64,000 bases of DNA, taken from Doris montereyensis (Eukaryota > Mollusca > Gastropoda > Nudibranchia > Dorididae). This document shows positions 42,465 to 52,706 of this stretch, one piece after another (position 1 is the stretch's first letter; the number at the start of each line of letters is the position of its first letter). Both the position numbers and the translations under genes were made by a program. The stretch covers positions 479,501-543,500 of the forward strand of contig JAXRKP010000015.1 in the NCBI GenBank assembly GCA_037039925.1. Reading direction: 5' to 3'. A model generated the notes under the pieces. It saw nothing but the letters and a program-made list of their open reading frames with translations, had not been told where the DNA came from and did not search any database.

Positions 42465-42848
42465 CTAATCAATTTTGGAACCCATTCCTCATCATAGCTG
42501 GCACCTATCATCTCTAGATATGCAATGATATCTTCATCGGGTATTAGTTTCATTTTCAATGAAGAAATTCTTGTTCGAAGTAGAGCGGTGAAAAGAGTTG
42601 TTGTTATGACTTCAAGATGGCGGATGCAAAACGTAAACAAAGGCATGAGGCAAATGCCAAAATATTTTCACTATAATTTTCATTATGAAAACTAATTATT
42701 TTGATGAAAATATATTTTACGGGCAGACTTATTTATAATTTTCATAAAAACCAGAAAAAAATTGAAATAATGCAAAACAACATTTAAATGTATCCGCAGT
42801 GAAGGGGGGGGTCCATCATCGATTTTCCTTGTTTGGAATCGTTGAGAG

Positions 42849-43510
42849 TTAAGAGATAGCAAAGCCCTGTGAGGCGAGTCTTTTAAAAGCAATGTTTTTC
42901 AGTTAAGGGGGCAACTGTGAAAAATATTGGTAGCATGCCAAAGACGCAATGTTATGCGGCACTGCCTGGATCCGTCAACCGAGGTTTCCTGGAGTTTATT
43001 TAGTGACACAACGCTTGGGCATCTGGCTTGGAGAGTTCCCTAGTTCTCAAAAAGATGTGGTCTGTGTTTGTGTTCAGCGACACCTCAGGAGTAAAATCAA
43101 CGGCCGATGCCCTACTGTTGATGACTAGCACTCTTTTCTTATTTTAATTCTGTGATTGTACGCATTTATACCTTGTTTTTTTTATTATTTTATGTATTAT
43201 GGGTTTATCAAGTATGCCACTCTGCTAAAACCAATAAACTTCAAGGCTTATAACAAGTGAAGAATGTGATAAGTATAGGCTGATATTTGCCAACATAGAG
43301 AGAAAGAAAGCGAGAAAAGCAACAACAGCAACAAAAACCTATCCGAAAAGAAAGAAAATGCTTTTGACGACAATGATTTTTCCACGTGCCCACCCTTAGT
43401 CCCATCAGCACTCTGAAGCTATACCGCCTCCCTCCCTCCCACTATTTAGTCATATAGGACCTATACCGCTCCCTCCCTCCCATATCCCCCTTTCCGACTA
43501 TTTACAGTCA
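42849..43510. other. B-half continuation of the left GGCAGGTTTCAC-family copy
   Basis: It follows the same order of phrases as 49470-49980: GAGATAGCAAA, CTGTGAGGCGAGT, TTTAGTGACA, TTCTCAA..AAGATGTG, CGACACCTC, GATTGTACGCATTTATA, GCCAACATAGAGAGA. Divergence is high. Confidence 0.6.
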
Positions 43511-44443
43511 CATAGATGGTAGAGCGCAGTGAAAGCGTTCAAGATCTCGATTCTCCCCACTCCACTAGACTAGTGCAAACTTGTGGCTTTATCGATCGAT
43601 AATTGCTTCGCAGACTACGGGACGGGATGGAAGTGGAAGCTAAGAAATCTTGAACTTACTAGATTAGATAATTAATGGTTTTTATATATCTGCAATGTCA
43701 AAATAAAAGATCTAGAATAGATTCTGCATACTATGATACAACTAGATTTCTACATGGACCAAAATGTTAAGAAGATTCATCAATTGACTTTGAGAAAGAT
43801 TCATTGAAGTCTTCACGTTGGGTCCCATTTTTTAAACCCTGCCAGATGTCAAATTTCATTATAAGAGGCCTGTACACTAGTCTACAGTGACTAGATCTAG
43901 TATAGTCTAATCATCTCATCTGGTTGTCAATTTCCTCTCAACACTTTTCGTTTGCGCATCACCACCACATGAATTATTCAAAGCCTCTTCATTTAAAACT
44001 TGATCTAGGCTCAGAGCTTTTAACAAGATAATAGTACTGCATTGACACAAGAAATACGTTCGAGAGAACTGAACAAGCTCACTTTTTGGATTATATCTAC
44101 TCACCAGACACTACTGCAGACGGCAACAAATTTACAACTAATAAAGTTGACAGGTAAACCGGAAGCCTTACGTGTTATTAAATTTTGTTGAGATGAATAT
44201 ATCTAAGTGATGTGATTCGACAAAAAAATCCGACCTAGGGAGGCTACTGTTAAAAAAGATAAACAAGATAAGAGACCTCACAATAAAGACAGCGGTGGTT
44301 AACAGGATTGAAGATTGACAGCCATTGTTCCAGCCTTAGGACAAGATCTTGAGTTAACTCTGGTCATCTTGAAATAGATCTAGATCCTCATTTTCTAATA
44401 CCAGGTATTCCAAATTTACTTGTTAATTTGATTCTGGATTCAC

Positions 44444-44715
44444 CGCTAAGGCCCAATCTAAAGTAAAAACAAAAGTATTGCTTTTTCAGAGCCTTTCAGA
44501 GCTACGCCTGACCATCATTCATCATAACAACAACAATGATGGACATCATTTGATTGCTAAACCTCCAAAATCTAGAATCTAGATCTACATCTAAATCTAG
44601 ATGAATGTATCATTTATATCTAGTCTAAATCTTGATCTATTAGATCTTAACAAGGCGTGCATCAAATTATCAGTCGTGTACAATACTAATACTCAATACG
44701 ATATTATATTATAGG
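44444..44715. repeat. 268-bp direct repeat, copy 2
   Basis: Near-identical to 39485-39752, lying 4.96 kb away in the same orientation. Differences include an extra CAACAA triplet-scale insertion and a few substitutions. Confidence 0.85.
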
Positions 44716-45574
44716 CTAGATCTAGAGCTAGAATATGGGCAGATTTCACAAAAATGAAACGCAATGATAACTTGAACTTTTCAATTAATCTTTCTCAAAG
44801 TCTAATTGATGAATCTTCTTAACATTTGGTCCATGTATAGCTTTGACATCGCAGATATAAAAAACATTAATATTGTGAAATTTGCTTTTAATTTGTGTGT
44901 TTTGGAATATTTTGTGTGTGCGAACGCCGGCAATTGAGACTGCTGGCATTTCCTCTTTTTAATAAGTCCTTTTTCACCTTAAGGTAGGTGAGGTCAACGA
45001 CCTTTTATTCTGTTTTCAATTCCATGTGAAAGAGAATTGTTCAAAGAAAATTTGGCCAGGTCTAAATTTGTTTTATCTTTGCTGTGATCACGTGAGGCAG
45101 GTTTCAGATTGTCGTTATTATGTAACAATTGTGGTCTACAAATACAGTAAGAGCTGAAAAAAACAATTGAAAAATACATAGAAGCGCCGTTTTATGATCT
45201 GGAGTGAAAGAAAACGTATTCCTACGGCCATTTATCCTGTAAAAGATGTGAAAAAAATCATAGGTAACTCTAAATGAGACTGAGATTATCATGGTCTGCG
45301 GGACCTTATGTCCGCACACACAAAAAAATTTTTCGATCTGGGATCTAATAAGGGTAATACCGTCGAATTATTTTTCGTTGTTCATCTTGTGTAAGACTAT
45401 GGAGAAATCATGAAATTTTTGTTTTTAAATTGTCTGATCGGGCTTTATGAATATTTTGTCTTTTGATGTCTCCTTATATCCGCCCGCACAAAAATGTAGA
45501 CAATGACCGGCCATCAGGAAGGAGACTGATCAGGTTAGATTCGGAGACCGTTCAGGTTAGATTCAGTTGCATTA

Positions 45575-46899
45575 GGCAGGTTTCACAAAAATGGGACCCA
45601 ATGATAACTTGAACTCTTCAATTAATCTTTCTTAAAGTCTAATTAATGAATCTTCTTAACATTTGGTCCAATTTGTGTGTTTTGTGAATATTTTTTGGGT
45701 GTGAACGTCAGCAATCCAGACAGACGGCATTTCCTCTTTTTTAATAAGTCCCTTTTCATCTTAAGGTAGATGAGGTCAACGACCTTTTATTTTGTTTTCT
45801 TTAATTCCATGTGGAAGAGAATTGTTCAAAGAAAATTTGAAGTAGTCCTAAATATTTTTTATCTTTTGCAGTGATCACGTGAGGCAGGTTTCAGATTTTT
45901 CGTTATTATGTAACAACTGATGTCTACAAATGAACACATAGTAAGAGCTGAAAAAACAGTTGAAAAATACGTAGAAGCACCGTTTTTTTATCTGGATTGA
46001 AAGAAAACGTATTCCTACCACCATATATTCTGTAAAAGACACGAAAATCATAGGTAACTCTAAATGAGAGTGAGAATACCATGAGACTACTGGCAGTCTT
46101 CGAAACCTCATGGTCGGACAAAAAATATATTTTTTTCGATCTGAGATCTAATAACGGTAATATTGCGCCAAGCTATTGTCTCGTAGTTCATCTCGTGTAA
46201 GCCTATTGGGAAATCATGAAATTTTTGTTTTTAAATTGTCTAGTTGGCTTTGCGGAATATTTTGTTTTTGGAAGACTCTACGGCCATGCGCTACGGCCAT
46301 GCAAAAATGTAGACGATGATCGGACATCAGAAAGGAGACTGTGATCAGGTTAGATTCGGAGACCGTTCAGGTTAGATTCGGTTGCATTATCAAAACCTGC
46401 TTTGGCTTATCGTGAGTGAAACTTATGTAAAGAAGTCCGGCAATCAATAGGCTTTCATGATTTATTATGTTCTAATAAATAAAGACAAGATAATTGGCAA
46501 TACGGGAGGTTTAGAAGTCCATTACAATGATAGTGACTTTACCCTCCACTATGCACAGTCTTCTTGGCATAATAATACAATATTACTAAAAACGCATTTC
46601 AACGAGAGAGAGAGAAAAAATACTAATAATAGTATATCACAGGTTCAAGTAGAGTTCAAGATTTGCCAGCCACCGCTCCCATCCCGTCCCGTATTCCATG
46701 AAGCAATTATCGATCGATAAAGACAAGTTTGTGCTAGTCTAGTGGGGCGCTCTTTGTGACTGTAGATAGTTAGAGAGGGGGGGGTGAGTGATGACGGAGT
46801 AGCGGAGAAGTGATGAAAGGGGGGGGGGGCTCGTACGTGGGGAGAAAGGAACAATTGTCGTCAAAAGCGCTTTCTTTTCGGTGAGGGTTTTGTTGCTGG

Positions 46900-46985
<86 letters not shown>

Positions 46986-47560
46986 AATTATAAGTTGTGA
47001 AGTTTACCGAATGGTACACACGATAAACCCGTAACACGTAATAAGGATAGTATAAAGGCGTACAATCACAGAATTTTACAAAAAATGGGACAAAAGGCAT
47101 TGGTTTTCATCATCCACACCATCCGGATCGCCGAGTCATCTGATCAACGGTAAGGCACCGGCCGTCGACTCCACGCCCCGAGGTGTCGGGAAACACAAAC
47201 ACAGGCTTCACATCTTATTGAGAACTAGGGAAAAGTCAGGGAACTCTCCAAACCAGATGCCCAAGCGTTACGTTACTAAATAAACACCAGGAAACCTCGG
47301 TCGACGGACGCGAGCAGTTCACGTAACATTACGTACTGGCATTGGACCTAGAATTTTCACAGTTATGCCCCTTGACTGAAAAAATGACTTTTAAAAGCTA
47401 ACTTACTTGCCCCACAGTCCTTTGCTATCTCTTAAAGTCATATATCCCCGAATCCTCATGTTCTAAGCTTTAACATGGTATATAACACTTGTAAAAAATA
47501 TAACATGTACATTTTGACAAAAGAGGGAAATGGGGATGAACCATTTTGTGAAACCTGCCA
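45575..47560 (+). mobile_element. GGCAGGTTTCAC-family element, nested intact-length copy (1,986 bp)
   Basis: It begins GGCAGGTTTCACAAAAATGG and ends CCATTTTGTGAAACCTGCC, 12-bp perfect terminal inverted repeats. ATTA lies on both sides (45571-45574 and 47561-47564). Its own centre, GTTGCATTATCAAAACC at about 46390, is the uninterrupted version of the site it occupies in the outer copy, so the insertion is directly visible. A CT tract sits in its B half. Confidence 0.8.
46903..46984. repeat. (CT)n tract inside the nested element
   Basis: About 41 CT dinucleotides, following GGTGAGGGTTTTGTTGCTGG. The same phrase precedes the tract at 48053. Confidence 0.95.
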
Positions 47561-48052
47561 TTAGCAAAACCTGCTTTGGCTTATCGTGAGTGAAACTTAT
47601 GAAAAGAAGTCTGCCAATCAATAGGCTTTCATGATTTATTACGTTCTAATAAATAAAGCCGAGATACGGGAGGTATAGAAGTCCATCACATTGATAGTGA
47701 CTGACGTCTCTACTATGCACAGTCTTCTCCGCATAATATAATATTACTAAAAACACATTTAAACGAGAGAGAAAACAATACCTATAGCACAGGTTCAAGT
47801 AGAGTTCAAAATTTGTCAGCCATTGCTCCCATCCCGTCCCGTATTTTGTGAAGCAATTATCGTTCGATAAAGACACATGTTTGTGCTAGTCTAGTGGGGC
47901 GCTCTATGTGACTGTAGATAGTCGGAGAGAGGGGCGGGGGGGAGTGATGATGGGAGTAGGGGAGGGCACGTACGGGGGAAAAGAACCGTTGTCGGCAAAA
48001 GCACTGTCTTTTCGGTGAGGGTTCTGTTGCTGGTACCTTTCTTTCCTGCTGT

Positions 48053-48136
<84 letters not shown>

Positions 48137-48235
48137 CTCTTTCTCTCTCTCCTCTCCCTCCCTCTCTCCCTCCCCTCCTCTCTCTCTCTCTCTCTACCCA
48201 CCTCTCTTTTTCTCTGCTTCTCTCTCTCTCTCTAT
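48053..48235. repeat. (CT)n tract inside the outer element
   Basis: CT dinucleotides with CCTCCC interruptions, at the position homologous to 46903-46984. Confidence 0.95.
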
Positions 48236-49125
48236 TGGCAAATGTCGGCCTATATGTATCGCATTCTCACTAAATATAAGTCGTGAAGTTTACCGTACCG
48301 GTTCCAGCAGTATGGCACACACGATAAACCCGTAACACGTAATAAGGATAGTGTAGAGGTGCACAATCACAGAATTTTACATCAGTTTTCATCGGTCCAC
48401 ACGATCCAGAACGGGCGAGTCATCTGATCAACGGTAGGGCACTGGCCGTGGACTCAACACCCGAGGTGTTGGGAAACACAAACGCAGACTTCACATCTTA
48501 TTGAGAACTAGGGAAAAGTCAGGGAACTCTCCAAACCAGATACCCAACCGTTATGTCACTAAATAAACGCCAGGGGAAACTTTGGTCAACAGACCCGTGC
48601 AGTTCCGCATAACATTGTGTCACTGGCATTGGACCTACAATTTATGCCCCATGACTGAAAAATATGACTTTTAAAAGCTAATTTACTGGCCTCACAGTCC
48701 TTTGCTATCTCTTAAAGTCATGTATCTGAAATCTTCAGGTTCTAAGCTTTAACATGGTGTATAACACTTTTAAGAAATATAAGATACATTTTGACAAAAG
48801 AGGGAAATGGGGATGGACTATTTTGTGAAACCTATCATATGTGGAAGCATTACAATAAAGTGGCCAGTCGGTCTCACTATTTAACTCAAGCATAATGCCA
48901 GCCCTAAATTTAGAGCCTGTTTTCCTTGTTCAAATAGTAAGAGGGCCAAATATCTTAAACGGAAGTGACTATTGGCTATTAATGATAATGATGAATACCC
49001 GACTAGATCGAAACAATGCTATTTTATTTAGTGTTTGTCACAGTTATTAGTATCGTAGGTACGGTCGAATACGGATGAAGAATTGAGTAGCGTTTTGTTA
49101 CTCAAGCATGTGCTCCTGATAAGCA

Positions 49126-49325
<200 letters not shown>

Positions 49326-50403
49326 ATATTATAATATTATAATATAATATATTGGCAGGTTTCATAAAATGGTTCATCCCCATTTCCTCTTTTGTCAAAG
49401 TGTACATGTTATATTTCTTACAAGTGTTATTTACCATGTTAAAGCTTAGAACTTGAGGATTCCAGATATGACTTTAAGAGATAGCAAAAGACTGTGAGGC
49501 GAGTAAATAAGCTTTTAGAAGGCATGTTTTTGAGTCAAGGGGCGTAACTGAAAATTCTTGGTCCAATGCCAGTGACGCATTGTTACGCGGAACTGCTCGG
49601 GTCGGTTGACTGAGGTTTCCCTGGCGAGTATTTAGTGACATAACGCTTGGTCATTGGTTTGGAGAGTTACCTGACTTTTCCTTAGTTCTCAATAAGATGT
49701 GAAGTCTGTGTTTATGTTTCCCGACACCTCGGGTGCGAAGTTCAAGGCCGGTGCCTTACCGTTGATCAGATGACTCGCGCGCTCCGGATCGTGTTAGCGG
49801 GCGAAACCCTCCGCTTATTTGTCCCCTTTTTTTTGGTAAAATTCTGTGATTGTGCGCGTTTATACTATCCTTGTTACGGGTTTATCATTTGTGCCATTCT
49901 GCTAAAACCTTTTAAACTTCACGGCTTATGTAACGAGTGAAGATGCGATACGTATATGCCGATGTTTGCCAAGAGAGAGAGAGAGAAAGGTAACAACAAA
50001 AACCTAACCGAGAAGAAAGCGCTTTTTTGCCAACAATGGTTCTTTTTATCCCCATACGTGCCCACCTCAGTCCCATCATCACTCTTCCCTCTCCCCGCGA
50101 AGAAGACAATGTGCATAGTTGAGATATAGAGTCACCATCGTTGTACTGGACTTCTAAATCTCCTGTATTACCAATTATCTCGTATTTATTTATTAAAAAC
50201 ATAATAAATCATAAAAGCATATTGATTGCCGGACTTCTTTACATGTTTCACTCACGATAAGCCAAAGCAGGTTTTGCTCTAAGTAAAGCAACCAAATCTA
50301 ACCTGAACGGTCATCGTCTACGTTTTGGTCCGTGCGTAAGGCGGGTGTTCATAAAGAGACAGACAAAGCAAAAATATTTCTCAAAGCTGAACGGACAGTT
50401 TAA

Positions 50404-51072
50404 CCCTTTGGTTGCTATCCTATTTGTCCCTATTTACATCTCAAATGCTAAGGCTTTTTTGAGAATTCGTATGAAAAATGGTGCTTTTAGAGAGAAAAAT
50501 CTAGCTCTCAAACGACACATCACGAGGTAATGAAATTTTCAGGCTAGTTAGGAATATGGACAGCTAAATATTCGATTGATATATTGATCGTTTAGCATCC
50601 TTCAAACCCACTCTTCGTCAGACCTCTCTCTGTCACGCCCACTTCCCCCTCTCTGTCCCTCTTCGTCACCATGATCCGTATGCCTAGGACTAACATCACG
50701 ATCGTCTAAATCTAAATCTAGTTCCAGGTAGGTCTATCAGCTTCAGAAATTGAGCTAGAATCATCACTCCCGGGCATAAACTCATCATCAGAGTCAATAT
50801 CATGTCTATATGTAGCAGCCTCATCATCAGATTCCATCGCTTATGTAAACAAACCAATAAAATAAGAAAAATCTTCAAAAATTGCAGTTCAAAACACACA
50901 AAAATTACTGTAGTTGAATAAAGCGTCGTAAGCAAAGGGGAGCTACTCCCGAATTTCTACAGGCACTGAAAATAAAGAATTCGCCTTTTAAATGGTCCTT
51001 ATTAGGAATTCACCTTTTGGTGAACGTCGCATTTGAAACCCATGCCTTTTGGCGAATATGGCAACCAAAGGA
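50404..51072 (-). mobile_element. piggyBac-type internally deleted element, 669 bp
   Basis: TTAA (50400-50403) precedes CCCTTTGGTTGC; the right end is GCAACCAAAGGA followed by TTAA (51073-51076). The 12-bp inverted repeats have one mismatch at the last base. The homologous uninterrupted sequence at about 46230 (CAATTTAAAAAC on the minus strand) holds one TTAA, proving insertion. The interior encodes a transposase N-terminus remnant. Confidence 0.85.
50602..50837 (-). pseudogene. piggyBac transposase N-terminal remnant
   Basis: It starts MESDDEAATYRHDIDSDDEF, continues MPGSDDSSSISEADRPT, meets a stop (50718-50720) and resumes one frame over as ELDLDLDDRD and RSDEEW. Acidic D/S/E-rich N-termini are typical of piggyBac transposases. 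The catalytic domain is absent. The one-base slip near 50720 is another frame break in this window. Confidence 0.65.
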
Positions 51073-51887
51073 TTAAAAGCAAAAATTTCATGATTTCTCA
51101 AGTCTCAGAAGATGAACAACGAGGAAATAGATGGATGCAATATTACCGTATTTAGATCCCAGATCGAAAAAAATATTTTTTGTCCGACCATAAGGTCACA
51201 TATTATATGATATTTTTACTCTCATTAAAAGTTACCTATGAATATTTTTTTTGTCTTTTTCAGGATATATGGCCATAGAACTACATTTTCTTTCACTCCA
51301 GATCACAAAACGGCGCTTCTACGTATTTTTCAACCTTTTTTTCAGCTCTTACTATAGGTTCATTTGTATAATAACGAAAATCTGAACTCTGCCTCGCGTG
51401 ATCACTGCAAAAGATTTATTTTTTTAGACATGGCCAAAATTTATTTAAACAATTCTGTTTAACATGGAATTGAAGAAACAAGAATAAAAGGTCTTTGACC
51501 TCACTTAACTTAGACTTTTATTAAAAAAGAGGGAAATGCCAACGATCTCAGTTCCTCACGTTTGCACCGAAAAAATATTCACAAAACATACAAATTGAAA
51601 GCAAATTTTACAATATTAATGTGTTTTTTATCTGCAATGCCAAAGCTATACATGGACCAAATGTTAAGAAGATTTATTAATTGGATTTTGAGAAAGATTC
51701 ACTGAAGAGTTCAAGTTATCATTGGGTCCCATTTTTGTGAAACCTGCCATATATATACTATGCATGTGTGTGTGAGAGAGAAAGAGAGAGTTTCTGGTAT
51801 GGACTTTGTCAACAGCCTCACCAGACATTGAGAGATGATTAATCACATGACTGTCTAGACGATAAGCTGGGTGTCAGTGATTTATTG

Positions 51888-51895
51888 TTACGTCA
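51888..51895 (+). promoter_or_regulatory. CRE-like site upstream of the zinc-finger gene
   Basis: TTACGTCA, with TTTGACGTTA 10 bp downstream, lies in a short stretch (51885-51990) with GGCGCCGTATCGTGC. It is about 0.8 kb upstream of the zinc-finger coding exon, which has a 3' splice site before its ATG, so an upstream UTR exon is expected near here. Promoter identity is only inferred. Confidence 0.3.
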
Positions 51896-52706
51896 TCACT
51901 TTGACGTTAAACATGTTGTGCGTCGCTTTAGCTAGTTTCTCTCTGCTTTCATTCGTACTGGCGCCGTATCGTGCATGGCTAGCATTCACACATTTGTCTT
52001 GTCCAGACTGTAATGATAATTGTAGTTGTTGAAAGCCCCATGCATAGAAAAACCAGGTTGCAGTTGATAATAGGGCATACTATGAGAAAATCAGCTGGTC
52101 AGCTGTATTAAGAGTCAAAATCTCTAGAAACGAAACAATTTTTAACAGCCACATAAATTATAACCCACCACCCCCTTCTCTACTGAATTAATGAAGGCCT
52201 GGACTTCCTCACCTTAATTGTGCTTTTAATGTTATAATGTACTTTCAACTTTGCATATTTTGAGCTCATTATAATCAAATAGTTCTCATATATGTTGTCA
52301 TAGTTTAGATACAGCAGTGGTCTATCCTCACGGTCTGCCGACCACCACACTATCTCAGGAAACAGAATTTTTGTTGTGTTTTTAGGCAATGTTTGTCCAT
52401 CTGTGAACAGAATAACTCGAAAACGAATGAACATATGTCGACGAAAGTTTCAGGATGAGGCGGAAGTGGTACAAGCGGAAGAACTGATTCAGAAGAGAAC
52501 AAGAAATGATTTTGTTGAGCTCCCTTAAGTTGTGATGATTGGGAACGGAGAGATTTCAATTAAATTATAATACTTCAACTTTAGTTTGTTGAGCATCTTT
52601 ATAATTATTACTTGGGAAAACAATATTTTCCTCTATATACCAGATTTATCCAGTCTTTTATCTTGTCCTTTGAAGAAAACTTTTTTTTTCTCTTGATTTT
52701 CTACAG

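Larger units (their letters stand above)
40032..42848 (-). mobile_element. piggyBac-like element, 2.8 kb, internally decayed
   Basis: TTAA (40028-40031) then CTCTCAACAATTC; the right end is GGAATCGTTGAGAG then TTAA (42849-42852). The inverted repeat is about 13 bp with one mismatch. The related copy at 49354 has the empty site GACTTTAAGAGATAGC, which contains a single TTAA, so the insertion and its TTAA duplication are directly visible. Inside are a minus-strand acidic reading frame with one intron, two small palindromic elements and a degenerate duplicated segment. No DDE transposase core was found. The ends start CTCT where piggyBac elements usually start CCC. Confidence 0.7.
39906..43844 (-). 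mobile_element. GGCAGGTTTCAC-family element, left copy (disrupted)
   Basis: The left end reads GCAGGTTTCAGAAAATGG and the right end CCCATTTTTTAAACCCTGCC. It has the same orientation as the copy at 49354-51749. After removal of the TTAA-flanked insertion (40032-42848) the rest is about 1.1 kb: B-half segments 39906-40031 and 42849-43510, and an A-half end 43660-43844. No transposase is visible. Flanking duplications are not clear for this copy. Confidence 0.65.
44738..48836 (+). mobile_element. GGCAGGTTTCAC-family element, outer copy (contains a nested copy)
   Basis: Left end GGCAGATTTCAC at 44738; right end GTGAAACCTATC at 48836. It is flanked by ATATG at 44733-44737 and at 48837-48841, an apparent 5-bp target duplication. 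Its A half is 44738-45574 and its B half 47561-48836. The two halves are separated by a complete second element (45575-47560). No transposase-like frame is seen, so it is non-autonomous or of unknown mechanism. Confidence 0.75.
49354..51749 (-). mobile_element. GGCAGGTTTCAC-family element, inverted copy with a nested piggyBac-type MITE
   Basis: It begins GGCAGGTTTCATAAAATGG (B-half end) and ends CCCATTTTTGTGAAACCTGC (A-half end), so it is inverted relative to the copy at 45575. Without the 669-bp insertion and its TTAA it is about 1.7 kb. The flanks are ATATT on the left and ATATA on the right, a near-match 5-bp duplication. A short GA tract (49973-49987) marks the microsatellite position in its B half. 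Confidence 0.75.

Noticed and set aside
42616..42676. Plus-strand 19-residue frame MADAKRKQRHEANAKIFSL after CAAG
   Set aside because: The ATG lies within a YY1-type motif (CAAGATGGCGG), which contains ATG by nature; no donor or continuing exon found.
45875..46121. Repeated short frames sharing FRVTYDF and RNTFSF (also 45104-45319)
   Set aside because: They recur because the element's A half is duplicated; no known protein resemblance and different breaks in each copy.
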